From JAPHTQ01 sp050299175 (GTDB lineage Bacteria > Pseudomonadota > Gammaproteobacteria > Thiohalomonadales > Thiohalomonadaceae), in the NCBI GenBank assembly GCA_050299175.1, contig JBNKVM010000049.1, positions 62,001 to 126,000 of the forward strand: a stretch of 64,000 bases of DNA, read 5' to 3'. The notes under the pieces were generated by a model. The model saw nothing but the letters and a program-made list of their open reading frames with translations. It was not told the origin of the DNA and did no database searches. Within the stretch, counting starts at the first letter, position 1, and each line of letters opens with the position of its first letter. This document shows positions 41,960-51,003 of this stretch, piece by piece. Both the position numbers and the translations under genes were made by a program.

Positions 41960-44389
41960 TTACTTGAGTGACTGGTAGTGATTGTTACTTTGGCTCAGGT
42001 ATTTTTCAAAATGTTCCTGATCCAGCGGGCGACTGAAATAGTAACCCTGATGCATGGCACAACCGCGTTTTTGCAGGAACAGCAACTGTTCCTCGGTCTC
42101 CACCCCTTCGGCGATGACTTCCAGCTCCAGGTGGGTGGCCATGGCGATGATTGCCTCGACAATCAGGGCGTCGCTGGGGTCAGTGGTGACATCATTGATG
42201 AACGACTGGTCGATTTTGAGACGGTCTACGGGCAGGCGCTTGAGATAGGCCAGTGAGGAGTAACCGGTACCGAAATCGTCAATCGCGAAGCGAATACCGT
42301 GTTTTTTCAGGGTATTCATCTTTTCCGTGACATCTTCCAGGTGCTCGATCAACAGCGACTCAGTTAGTTCCAGCTCCAGGTAATGAGGATCGACACCGGT
42401 TTCGGCAACGATGCTCAGAACCTGCTCAACAAAGATCGCCTGGTGAAACTGACGTGGGCTGACGTTGGCCGACAGGGTAATACCGTTTTTGCCCAGGTCC
42501 TGCCAGCGCTTCAGGGTTTTGCACGTTTCCCGCAATACCCAGGCACCGATATCAATGATCTGCCCCGATTCCTCTGCCGCAGGAATGAAGCGCGATGGTG
42601 GAATGAGGCCCTGCGAAGGGTGTTGCCAGCGCAACAGGCTCTCTGCGCCGATCAACTCGCCTTCGTGGTTGTACTGCGGCTGGAAGTTGAGCATGAACTG
42701 TTTGTTCGGCAGGGCATAGCGCAGCATGTTCTGCATTAACAGACGTTCTTCCGCCTCTTTCTGCATGCTGGGCATGAAGAAGCGGATGGTGTTGCGTCCA
42801 GACTCCTTGGCGCGGTACATGGCAATGTCCGCGTGCTTGAGGATATCGTGCACATCATGGTCGTGATTGGGGAACATGCTGATGCCGACACTCATGGTGA
42901 TGTGTTGTTCCTGGTCTCCGAGATCGTAGGGCAGGGCCAGCTTCTTGCGGATCTTTTCCGCAATATCATGGGCCTGGGCATCGGCGCTGCGTTGCTCCTT
43001 TCCCAGGTCATTAAGAATGACGATAAATTCATCGCCACCGAGTCGGGCAACGGTATCCTCGGTACGTATTACCTCTTTCATGCGGTTACCGATTTCCTTA
43101 AGCAGGATATCTCCCGTATGGTGGCCAAGGCTGTCGTTGATGATCTTGAAGTTGTCGAGATCGAAAAAGAGCAGGGCATTGTAGTAGCCGTGGCGGTTGG
43201 CGCTGGCCAGAGCTTTGCCCAGGTTCTCCATCAGATAGTTACGGTTGCCCAGACCGGTCAGGTCATCGAAGTAAGCCTGGTGCAACAGCTTTTCTTCTGC
43301 CTGCTTCTTGTCGGTGATGTCCATGCTGAGGCCGATCAGGCCCATGGATTGTCCATGTTCGTCGTGAACCCGGCTTTTGATGATCTCCAGATCGTGTAGT
43401 TTGCCATCTACAAATCGCATCCGTTCGTAACTGATCTGTGGACCCTCATTGCGTAGGGCGATCTCATCCGAGGCCATACACGACTTTGCCGTTTTCTCGT
43501 CGTAAAGCACACTGTAGTGCGGTACAGACAGGAAATCCTCCTCGCTGATACCAATGGCACCACAGAATGCCTGATTGACGAACAGTAGTTTACCTTCTGT
43601 ATTCTGAAACCAGATGCCAATGGGGGCATTATCCAGCAGTGATTGCAGGGTCTGCTGTTTTTCCCGGAGTGCGAGCTCAACGGTTTTTTGTTCGGTGATA
43701 TCGTGCAGAACGCCGGTCAACATCAGTGGTTTACCGTCAATGCTCCGTTCCAGACGACAATACAACTTGGCGTAGCGTGGTTTATTATCCTTGTCCTGCA
43801 GACGTAGTTCCTGCATGTATTCACACCCTTCGCCATAGAGCACATCGTCAAGAACGGAGCCCATGCGTTTGCGGTCATCGGGGTGAATGGAACGTAGCAT
43901 ATTGTCAGCACTGGCCTTGTGCCTGTTGGGATCCAAATTGAAAATGAGGAAGGCTTCCCGCGACCAATGCATGCGATGGTTCTGGATATCCCATGTACAA
44001 CTGCCAATGTGTACGATGTTGTCCTGATCAACGAAACGATTTGATTCTGTTGAGGTGTCAGATTCTGGCCGGGACACGACGCTATCCTGCTCGGCACGTC
44101 GTTGTTTGCGCAGTTTCAGCAGCAGGAGCGCAATAGCGACAAATGCCATGGTCAACAACACCGCCATGATCATTGTGGTGTTGTCCTGCACAAGCTGGAT
44201 GTTGGGGTGGGCGGCAAGCCACTCCCGCTCTTCACTGCTGAGCTCGGCGAGGGGCACGGCACGTGCGGGTAACGCCATACTGAAGGTGAGAAAGCCGGTG
44301 ACGGTTTTCAGAATGGTTTGCTTTCGGACGTCGGTGGTTATTACTTTTTTTGCTTTATTCATCGGCCGTTTTTTTGCATATAGGCTCAT
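41960..44389 (-). CDS. PAS-GGDEF-EAL cyclic di-GMP enzyme with truncated periplasmic sensor
   Basis: The 809-residue protein starts with a signal-like hydrophobic segment (about 28-45), then only the beginning of a bacterial solute-binding domain (ELSSEEREWLAAHPNIQL, about 49-66), a transmembrane helix (about 72-93), two PAS domains (about 130-365), a GGDEF domain with RLGGDEFIVIL, and an EAL domain with GAESLLRWQHP. GGDEF looks intact; the EAL signature is ESL, an accepted variant. The solute-binding domain would normally span about 220 residues, so most of it is missing, though the frame is kept. Regulates c-di-GMP; direction is uncertain. Confidence 0.9.
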   Translation of the reverse strand: MSLYAKKRPMNKAKKVITTDVRKQTILKTVTGFLTFSMALPARAVPLAELSSEEREWLAAHPNIQLVQDNTTMIMAVLLTMAFVAIALLLLKLRKQRRAEQDSVVSRPESDTSTESNRFVDQDNIVHIGSCTWDIQNHRMHWSREAFLIFNLDPNRHKASADNMLRSIHPDDRKRMGSVLDDVLYGEGCEYMQELRLQDKDNKPRYAKLYCRLERSIDGKPLMLTGVLHDITEQKTVELALREKQQTLQSLLDNAPIGIWFQNTEGKLLFVNQAFCGAIGISEEDFLSVPHYSVLYDEKTAKSCMASDEIALRNEGPQISYERMRFVDGKLHDLEIIKSRVHDEHGQSMGLIGLSMDITDKKQAEEKLLHQAYFDDLTGLGNRNYLMENLGKALASANRHGYYNALLFFDLDNFKIINDSLGHHTGDILLKEIGNRMKEVIRTEDTVARLGGDEFIVILNDLGKEQRSADAQAHDIAEKIRKKLALPYDLGDQEQHITMSVGISMFPNHDHDVHDILKHADIAMYRAKESGRNTIRFFMPSMQKEAEERLLMQNMLRYALPNKQFMLNFQPQYNHEGELIGAESLLRWQHPSQGLIPPSRFIPAAEESGQIIDIGAWVLRETCKTLKRWQDLGKNGITLSANVSPRQFHQAIFVEQVLSIVAETGVDPHYLELELTESLLIEHLEDVTEKMNTLKKHGIRFAIDDFGTGYSSLAYLKRLPVDRLKIDQSFINDVTTDPSDALIVEAIIAMATHLELEVIAEGVETEEQLLFLQKRGCAMHQGYYFSRPLDQEHFEKYLSQSNNHYQSLK

Positions 44390-44469
44390 TTATCGTATCC
44401 CTGACAGAGAGGTTCCGAGCAGGGAACACATCTATTTAAGCATGACAGTCCGTAAGGCTTAGGTAAAGG

Positions 44470-44497
44470 TTGACTGTACCATTCGGCTACCTGTAAT
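44470..44497 (+). promoter_or_regulatory. Candidate promoter for the OsmC-family gene
   Basis: TTGACT at 44470-44475, 16-bp spacer, TGTAAT at 44492-44497, about 90 bases before the OsmC gene. The -35 is good, the -10 fair. Confidence 0.4.
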
Positions 44498-44587
44498 AGA
44501 AGTTGTTCGAATACGACGAAGTGCTCAATCTATGTTTAATGGTCTGAGATATTCGCGAGCGCATGTTTAATTGATTTAAAGTGGCAA

Positions 44588-45013
44588 ATGAGAGTGTGTC
44601 AAATGCAGATAAAAGTTGAGTGGCAAGGTGGGTTACGTTTCGAGGGGCTGGGTGGCAGCAGCGAAAGGGTGGTCATGGATGCGCCGTCGGCCGTGGGAGG
44701 CGCGGGTGAAGGCTTCCGACCCAAGGAACTGCTACTGGCGGGGCTGGCAGGTTGTACCGCGATGGATGTGATGTCGATCCTGCACAAGATGCGCAGTGAA
44801 CCGTCCCAGTTTCGGGTCGAGGTAGAAGCGGGCGAGACCGAGGAGCACCCGAAGGTACTCAACTCTTTCCACATCAAATACATCGTTAGCAACGATGTGC
44901 CGGATGACAAGCTGCTCAAGGCCATCGATCTCTCCCAGGAGCGCTACTGCGGGGTAACCGCCATGTACCGCAGCTTCGCCCCGGTGACTCATGAGATTAT
45001 CCGGGAGGGCTAA
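44588..45013 (+). CDS. OsmC/Ohr-family protein
   Basis: Family of thiol-dependent peroxidases and related proteins. The 141-residue protein has the central fold features FRPKELLLAGLAGCTAMDVMSI (in GEGFRPKELL) with a conserved cysteine near residue 59, EEHPKVLNSFHIKYIVS, and the second cysteine in ERYCGVTAMYRS. Both peroxidase cysteines are thus present. Whether it is OsmC, Ohr or YhfA-like is not settled. The start at MQIKVEW (44603) is an alternative. Confidence 0.85.
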   Translation: MRVCQMQIKVEWQGGLRFEGLGGSSERVVMDAPSAVGGAGEGFRPKELLLAGLAGCTAMDVMSILHKMRSEPSQFRVEVEAGETEEHPKVLNSFHIKYIVSNDVPDDKLLKAIDLSQERYCGVTAMYRSFAPVTHEIIREG

Positions 45014-45032
45014 CTGACGCTGACCAAACATG

Positions 45033-45038
45033 TATAAT
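45033..45038 (+). promoter_or_regulatory. -10 element before guaA
   Basis: A perfect TATAAT preceded by TG, 33 bases before the guaA start. No convincing -35 is seen at 16-18 bp upstream. Confidence 0.45.
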
Positions 45039-45070
45039 TGCCCCCTTTCCACGGGTTCCGAGACCACACC

Positions 45071-46648
45071 ATGTCCACAGATATCCATGCTCAACGCATC
45101 CTGATCCTCGATTTCGGCTCCCAGTACACCCAGCTTATCGCCCGCCGGGTGCGCGAGGCGGGGGTTTACTGCGAACTCCACCCCTATGACATGGCGGAGG
45201 CCGATATCCGTGCCTTCAATCCCAACGGCATTGTCCTCTCTGGCGGTCCGGAGAGCACTACGGTGGCGGAAGCGCCGACGGCGCCAGAAGTGGTTTTCTC
45301 CCTCGGTGTGCCGGTATTCGGTATCTGCTATGGCATGCAGACCATGGCGGCGCAGTTGGGCGGCCGGGTAGAGAACGCCGATCACCATGAATACGGCTAT
45401 GCCAGGGTCCGTGCCCGCGGTCATACCGATCTACTCAGGGATATCGAAGACCATGTCAGTGACGAGGGTTACGGTCTGCTCGATGTCTGGATGAGCCATG
45501 GCGATCGGGTCATCGACATACCCGAAGGCTTCAAACTGATGGCCTCTACCGACTCGGCCCCAGTGGCCGGAATGGCCGATGAGCAGCGCCGATTCTACGG
45601 CGTGCAGTTCCATCCTGAGGTGACCCATACTGCCCAGGGGCAGCGCATTATCGAGCGTTTCGTTCACGATATCTGCGGCTGCGAGGCACTCTGGACTGCG
45701 GATAACATCATCGACGATGCTATTCGCAGCGTGCGTGAGCAGGTAGGTACGGGAGAGGTGATCCTGGGGCTCTCCGGTGGGGTCGACTCGTCGGTGGTTG
45801 CTGCGCTGCTACACAAGGCGATCGGCGATCAGCTCACCTGTGTCTTCGTCGACAACGGCCTGCTGCGGTACAAAGAGGGCGATCAGGTAATGGCCACCTT
45901 TGCCGAGCACATGGGCGTCAAGGTGATCCGTGTCGATGCGGAGCAGCGTTTTCTCGATGCCCTGAAAGGTGTCAACGATCCTGAGCAGAAGCGCAAGATT
46001 ATCGGCAATCTGTTTATCGACATCTTTGAAGAGGAGGCGGGCAAACTCTCCTCTGCCAAGTGGTTGGCCCAGGGTACCATCTATCCTGATGTCATCGAGT
46101 CGGCCGGAGCCAAGACCGGTAAGGCCCATCTGATCAAATCCCACCATAACGTCGGCGGGCTGCCCGAGCACATGAAGCTCGAGCTGGTGGAACCGCTGCG
46201 TGAACTGTTCAAGGATGAAGTGCGCAGGCTGGGGATCGAACTGGGCCTGCCTGCCGACATGGTTTACCGTCATCCCTTCCCGGGACCTGGTCTCGGTGTG
46301 CGTATCCTTGGCGAGGTGAAGAAGGAGTATGCCGATATTCTGCGTCTGGCCGACCACATCTTCATCGAAGAGCTGCGCAAGCATGACCTCTATGACAAGA
46401 CTTCTCAGGCCTTCGCCGTATTCCTGCCGGTGAAATCGGTGGGCGTGACCGGCGATGGTCGCCGCTATGAATATGTAGTGGCGCTGCGAGCGGTGGAGAC
46501 CATCGATTTCATGACCGCCCGTTGGGCGCACCTGCCATACGAATTTCTTGATGATGTTTCGCGACGCATCGTCAACGAGATCAATGGTATCTCCCGCGTG
46601 GTCTACGACATTACCGGCAAGCCACCCGGCACCATTGAGTGGGAATAA
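45071..46648 (+). CDS. guaA: GMP synthase (glutamine-hydrolysing)
   Basis: Aminates XMP to GMP. The chosen start (MSTDIHAQRILIL) gives 525 residues, exactly E. coli's length. The N-terminal glutamine amidotransferase has FGICYGMQTM (catalytic Cys) and FHPEVTHT (His, Glu); the synthetase has the PP-loop LGLSGGVDSSVVAALL and the C-terminal dimerisation domain ending GTIEWE. An in-frame ATG 33 bases upstream overlaps the -10 element and is not used. Confidence 0.97.
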   Translation: MSTDIHAQRILILDFGSQYTQLIARRVREAGVYCELHPYDMAEADIRAFNPNGIVLSGGPESTTVAEAPTAPEVVFSLGVPVFGICYGMQTMAAQLGGRVENADHHEYGYARVRARGHTDLLRDIEDHVSDEGYGLLDVWMSHGDRVIDIPEGFKLMASTDSAPVAGMADEQRRFYGVQFHPEVTHTAQGQRIIERFVHDICGCEALWTADNIIDDAIRSVREQVGTGEVILGLSGGVDSSVVAALLHKAIGDQLTCVFVDNGLLRYKEGDQVMATFAEHMGVKVIRVDAEQRFLDALKGVNDPEQKRKIIGNLFIDIFEEEAGKLSSAKWLAQGTIYPDVIESAGAKTGKAHLIKSHHNVGGLPEHMKLELVEPLRELFKDEVRRLGIELGLPADMVYRHPFPGPGLGVRILGEVKKEYADILRLADHIFIEELRKHDLYDKTSQAFAVFLPVKSVGVTGDGRRYEYVVALRAVETIDFMTARWAHLPYEFLDDVSRRIVNEINGISRVVYDITGKPPGTIEWE

Positions 46649-47068
46649 GCGAATAAAGCAGCTGCGGAATAACCTGAACGACGAACCGCACGAAGTCTAG
46701 GGGATTTCCGATCACACACTTCTTTGTGCAGGTTCAATAATCGCGTCGGCAGCTGACTTCCTTTCATGTCTTCGACACCAGTGCTAGGTTGACGGCGCTG
46801 GCGTCAACTTTTCTGTTGAATTCGTCACACAATATGACGTACCTCCCATACAGACATCAAATAGCGTGCACAGGGACGATTCGTTGTATTTATGCACATA
46901 AAGTTGCGTTTATAGATACATAGAATTAATAGTCGTAAATCAGTCTGCTTAGTGAACCAAGACACATTTAAGTTCGGGCAATACTCCTAGGATCGCCGCA
47001 ATAAGTCATCTATGGCAGTTGGGCTATAGACGCTAACCGCCATAGTTCGCGTTGTTACGGATGGTGAA
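46649..47068. other. 420-bp intergenic region before the multiheme cytochrome
   Basis: No gene is seen. The region is AT-richer towards its right end, and short hairpins occur, notably CTATGGC...GCCATAG at 47010-47045 (annotated separately). A sequence CACAGGGAC at about 46870 looks a little like the start of a c-di-GMP riboswitch, but the rest of the consensus is absent. Confidence 0.6.
47010..47045 (+). promoter_or_regulatory. Hairpin just upstream of the multiheme cytochrome start
   Basis: CTATGGC-A-GTT pairs with AAC-C-GCCATAG: seven perfect pairs, one mismatch, and three more, around a 14-base loop. It ends 23 bases before the first ATG, so it could control translation initiation. No T-run follows. 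Role unknown. Confidence 0.5.
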
Positions 47069-50000
47069 ATGATGTCGATCCATAAGCATACATTCCAGGG
47101 AAGGTTACAGATCGCAATCGCGTGGCCACTGTTATTGTTGATCACTATGTTTTTAGCCGGATGCGGCGGCGGTAGTTCTTCGTCCGGCGGAGGCGGTTCA
47201 TCGGGTACCGATACCGCGTCACTGGTGCTGGTTGCCGATGCCGGAGGCATCTGTGAGACCCTTCTGCAGGGAGAGCTCTACACAAGATCCACACCACCAT
47301 TGGGCTGCAATAATGGCGCGGATCTCTATACCGCTTACCTTGATGGCAGCAGATCGATCAACTCTGATGATAGCCAACTAAGTTATGCCTGGTCGTTCGT
47401 TTATAGACCTGCAGGCAGTACCGTTAAGTTAATTGGTGCAAATACCGTCAATCCGACATTTGTGCCGGATGTTGCCGGTGCGTATGCAGTGCAATTGGTG
47501 GTCAGCTCACGTGGCGTATCGAGTCTCCGTGATGTGGCCATGGTGGTAGCGCTAGATAACGCCACGCTTAGCCCGGATTACATGGCTAATCCCACTGCTC
47601 GTCGTTACACTTTTCATGGCGGGCTATCAAACAGCTGTTCGCTGTGTCATTCCGGAAAATATTCATCCGTTCCTGCCAAATCAGGCACACATATGGCGAC
47701 AAGTAATTTATGCCAAACTTGTCATTCGCCTAGAGGATTTATTGCAGCAAGTTTTGTTGATCACTCGGAGGTATTCGGTAATTGTAGCGATTGTCATAAT
47801 GGTGCGATTGCCATCGGGAAGTCTCCGGCCCACATTGAGACCACTCAGGAATGCAGTGACTGCCATACTACCGACAGTTTTTTCGACCTTAATCCCGACG
47901 GCACTTACGATCATACTCACATCAGTTCACCGTGTTCAGCCTGTCACAACGGTGTCACCGCGCCCGGTACTGACTCTGTCCCCAATCCACCGGGACATCC
48001 AAGTGTTTCTGTGGAGTGCAATAATTGCCACACCACTGAATCGTTTAATCCGCCCTTCATTAATCATTCTGCGGTTACGCCGGGTAGTTGTGGGCAAGCT
48101 GGCTGTCATGCAGGTGGGAAAGATTTAGCACCGAATCCGCACCCGGATACGGGAGACATTACAGAGGCGTGTGATCTCTGCCATAACACCACCACTTTCA
48201 ATTTGAATGGTCTGTTCGATCACGGTGTGTTGGCGCGACATCCCATCGCCTGTAACACCTGCCACGACGGAGTGAACGCCACAGGTAAACCTGGAAATCA
48301 TATCGGCACTTCAGATACTTCTGATTGCAGCGATTGCCACCATACCTCATCGTTTGTCGGCGCCTTCGTTGACCACACCTCTACCGAAGTGACAAGTCAG
48401 CAATGCACAGATTGCCACAACGATATTATTGCGCCGGGCATACCCACGACCCCGTTATTCCCGCAACCGCTTGAAGATATTCACACTGCGGCGGCTGGCC
48501 AACCCTGTGACACTTGCCACACCGCTGGCGGAAGTTTCAGCCTGGCGACTGTGGATCACAGTGGCTTTGGAACGCAGGGACCGTCAAACCCCACCGATTG
48601 TAATTCCTGTCATGACGGTATCACTGCGACAGGCAAATCAGTTAACCATCAAATTACAACGGCGCAATGTAGTGTCTGCCATGATCCGCAATTGGATACC
48701 TTTGCGGGTGGAACGTTTGATCATTCGACGGTGACTACCGACGGTGCAACAGTCTCCAGTCCCACCTGCGTCTCCTGTCACGATGGAACGGTTGCACTTG
48801 GTCGGTCGGTGACGCACGTGCCACTGCCGATAGTGGGAGAGGATTGCGTGATTTGTCATGGCACGGGGGCCGGATATACCAGTTTTGCGGTGGCGATCTT
48901 TGATCATGCTGCTGCGGGAATCATCGATAATTGCGCCAGCTGTCATGATGGTCTGCCACATGATGGTGTGGTCGTGATCGCTGCGCCAAATAGTCACATT
49001 CCTACGACGAATGACTGCAGCGTATGTCACACCAATACCAACAACGGTCCTTTAATTAATGGTACAAGCTCAAGTGGTTTTACAACGGCCACTCGGTTTG
49101 TAAATACGGTTCATCCCGCCTATTCAACCGGGTGCAGTAGTTGCCACAATGGTTCATACGACAATGCAGTTTACGGTGCCACGTTCTATAACACCGCGCC
49201 GCTCTCGTCTACGCATAGCACGGCGAATTCCAGTGGCTGGGATTGCAATGCCTGCCATGCTACGACGGGAGGGTTTGCGGAGATCAATCCGGTTAACCAT
49301 CTTGATCCTGTGATCGCCTCCCAACAATGCGTAAGTTGTCACGTCGCAGGTAATACTGTTCAGCCCATCGGCAAAAGCGGGGTGCATCCGCCGACTTCCG
49401 ATACGTGTCAGGACTGCCACCAAACCGGCGGTAGTTTTATCGCAGGCTTCGACCACACGACAATGGATGCTGGTGGGATAAACGAGGGCTTGGCGTGTGC
49501 AAGCTGCCATGACGGCATGGTTGCTACAGGAAAAAATACCAGCCATCTGCCGACAACACGCGATTGCAGTGTATGTCATGCAGGATATCCGCCGTCAGTA
49601 TCGTCATTCGCGGGAGGCAGTTTCGATCACACTGGTCAGGAGATGATTGGTCAGCAATGTATGGACTGCCACGACAACAATATTGCTATTGGTAAATCAT
49701 TCTCGCATATGGCAACTAATGCAGATTGCGGTGCCTGCCATACCACTGAGGGCACGTTTGCGACAAATGCCACTGGCGGTTTCGATCACACGGGTGTGAC
49801 CACCGGCTGCGCCGCATCCGGTTGTCATGCTTCAGGTACTGCTGGTGTGGTCGATGTTACCGACGATCCGAACCCGCTGCCTCACATACCGATCCTTGGT
49901 TCGTCAGGTGAACTCAACTGTTACAGTTGCCACCGAAGTAATGTGGGCGGCACCTTCGCCAACGCGATGATGGATCACTCGGTAGTTGCGTCGGTAGCGT

Positions 50001-50383
50001 GTGAAAACTGTCATGACGGAAATCATGATGGGAGTAATGCCGTTCATATTGTTACGACGAAATCTTCGAATCACTTCGTGACATCCGTAACCGCGTGCGC
50101 CTCGTGTCATACCAGCACCAGCTCCTGGGCGACGCTCGATTATAATCACGTAGCTAATGGCGGTTACCCTGGCGATCACAGCTCAAGGCGCATTTCGACA
50201 TGCACGGATTGTCATGACGGTTCGCCTCCCAATGCGGATATCGCTGGGTTCCCGCATGCCACTTATGGATCAACCTGTGCTGCCTGTCATGCATCCGACG
50301 GGACGAGGGAGCACGGTAATCCTCTTCGCTCAAGGTATTATGATTGTGGTAGCTGCCATAGAGTGAGCAGTAGTAGCTGGTAA
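47069..50383 (+). CDS. Giant multiheme c-type cytochrome lipoprotein (31 CXXCH and 2 CX4CH)
   Basis: A 1104-residue protein. Residues 1-32 are a lipoprotein signal (FLAGC, Cys32; Gly at +2 suggests outer-membrane sorting). A GGGSSSSGG linker is followed by a PKD/Ig-like domain (about 52-165, YAWSFVYRPAGS). The rest, from Cys190 to His1097, is a chain of haem sites: I count 31 CXXCH and two CX4CH motifs, one per 27 residues. Most alternate as CXXCH-D/N-G-x-x-A-x-GKS-x-x-H and CXXCHTT...F/V-D-H, so the recurring GK...H and DH histidines may be the second axial ligands. Expected to be a periplasm- or surface-exposed electron conductor. The gene is flanked by guaA and tadA; no other electron-transfer gene is beside it. 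Similar repeats occur in large Geobacter cytochromes. Start could be the next codon. Confidence 0.92.
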   Translation: MMSIHKHTFQGRLQIAIAWPLLLLITMFLAGCGGGSSSSGGGGSSGTDTASLVLVADAGGICETLLQGELYTRSTPPLGCNNGADLYTAYLDGSRSINSDDSQLSYAWSFVYRPAGSTVKLIGANTVNPTFVPDVAGAYAVQLVVSSRGVSSLRDVAMVVALDNATLSPDYMANPTARRYTFHGGLSNSCSLCHSGKYSSVPAKSGTHMATSNLCQTCHSPRGFIAASFVDHSEVFGNCSDCHNGAIAIGKSPAHIETTQECSDCHTTDSFFDLNPDGTYDHTHISSPCSACHNGVTAPGTDSVPNPPGHPSVSVECNNCHTTESFNPPFINHSAVTPGSCGQAGCHAGGKDLAPNPHPDTGDITEACDLCHNTTTFNLNGLFDHGVLARHPIACNTCHDGVNATGKPGNHIGTSDTSDCSDCHHTSSFVGAFVDHTSTEVTSQQCTDCHNDIIAPGIPTTPLFPQPLEDIHTAAAGQPCDTCHTAGGSFSLATVDHSGFGTQGPSNPTDCNSCHDGITATGKSVNHQITTAQCSVCHDPQLDTFAGGTFDHSTVTTDGATVSSPTCVSCHDGTVALGRSVTHVPLPIVGEDCVICHGTGAGYTSFAVAIFDHAAAGIIDNCASCHDGLPHDGVVVIAAPNSHIPTTNDCSVCHTNTNNGPLINGTSSSGFTTATRFVNTVHPAYSTGCSSCHNGSYDNAVYGATFYNTAPLSSTHSTANSSGWDCNACHATTGGFAEINPVNHLDPVIASQQCVSCHVAGNTVQPIGKSGVHPPTSDTCQDCHQTGGSFIAGFDHTTMDAGGINEGLACASCHDGMVATGKNTSHLPTTRDCSVCHAGYPPSVSSFAGGSFDHTGQEMIGQQCMDCHDNNIAIGKSFSHMATNADCGACHTTEGTFATNATGGFDHTGVTTGCAASGCHASGTAGVVDVTDDPNPLPHIPILGSSGELNCYSCHRSNVGGTFANAMMDHSVVASVACENCHDGNHDGSNAVHIVTTKSSNHFVTSVTACASCHTSTSSWATLDYNHVANGGYPGDHSSRRISTCTDCHDGSPPNADIAGFPHATYGSTCAACHASDGTREHGNPLRSRYYDCGSCHRVSSSSW

Positions 50384-50460
50384 TCTCCTAATTCCCAACA
50401 TAACCTCCGATGTTTCTTACAGAACACGGGGTTTTTTTACTGATGAGATACGGTATGTTT
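50384..50460 (+). terminator. Possible terminator after the cytochrome gene
   Basis: A weak, imperfect stem (CCGATGTTTCT / AGAACACGG) is followed by GGGGTTTTTTTACTG. The T-run supports termination; the stem is poor. Confidence 0.35.
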
Positions 50461-50535
50461 GAATCGCTGGTGCCCTGAGCAACTAATCTGGGGTTCGTTT
50501 ACATTCGAGTGGGAATAGGAAAAAATGGCCACCGA

Positions 50536-51000
50536 ATGAACAACGAACTCGAATCCCCCGATACTCACTGGATGCGCCGTGCCCTGGAGCTGGCGCAGCG
50601 GGCTGCACTCGAAGGCGAGGTGCCGGTAGGTGCGGTGCTGGTTAAGGATGGCAAGCTGGTTGTCGAAGGCTGGAATCGACCTATCGCCGAGAACGATCCC
50701 AGCGGTCACGCCGAAATGCGAGTGTTGCGTGAGGCAGGCAAGGTGCTGGGGAATTATCGCCTGCCGGGTACCACACTCTACGTCTCGCTCGAACCCTGTC
50801 CCATGTGTGCCGGGGCACTGGTCCACGCACGGGTGGAGCGGGTGGTCTACGCGGCTGCCGATCCCCGCACCGGTGCTGCCGGTTCGGTCTTCAATCTATT
50901 GCAGAGTGAGGCGTTAAACCACCGCTGTGAGGTGGAGGGTGGTTTGATGGCCGAGGAGAGTAGCGCGCTGTTGCAGGATTTTTTCCGCCGCCGTCGCTAG
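50536..51000 (+). CDS. tadA: tRNA-specific adenosine deaminase TadA
   Basis: Deaminates A34 of tRNA-Arg(ACG) to inosine. The chosen start gives 154 residues beginning MNNELESPDTHWMRRALELA. The zinc site is HAE (GHAEMRVL, about residue 60) and PCPMC (about 86-90), followed by GAAGSVFNLL. A GTG 27 bases upstream would add nine residues and is not supported. The gene ends three bases before the convergent mltF gene, the usual arrangement. Confidence 0.95.
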   Translation: MNNELESPDTHWMRRALELAQRAALEGEVPVGAVLVKDGKLVVEGWNRPIAENDPSGHAEMRVLREAGKVLGNYRLPGTTLYVSLEPCPMCAGALVHARVERVVYAAADPRTGAAGSVFNLLQSEALNHRCEVEGGLMAEESSALLQDFFRRRR

Positions 51001-51003
51001 GGC

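Noticed and set aside
41960..44389. Inactive EAL domain because the signature reads ESL
   Set aside because: Ser or Val at the middle position occurs in active EAL domains, and other catalytic blocks look present, so inactivation is not supported.
46855..46900. c-di-GMP (GEMM) riboswitch before the multiheme cytochrome
   Set aside because: CACAGGGAC at about 46870 resembles the start of the motif, but the conserved ACGCAAAGCC block and the second stem are absent.
47190..50383. CRISPR array
   Set aside because: The tandem repeats are in the coding frame of the cytochrome and vary in length and sequence; there are no equal-length spacers.
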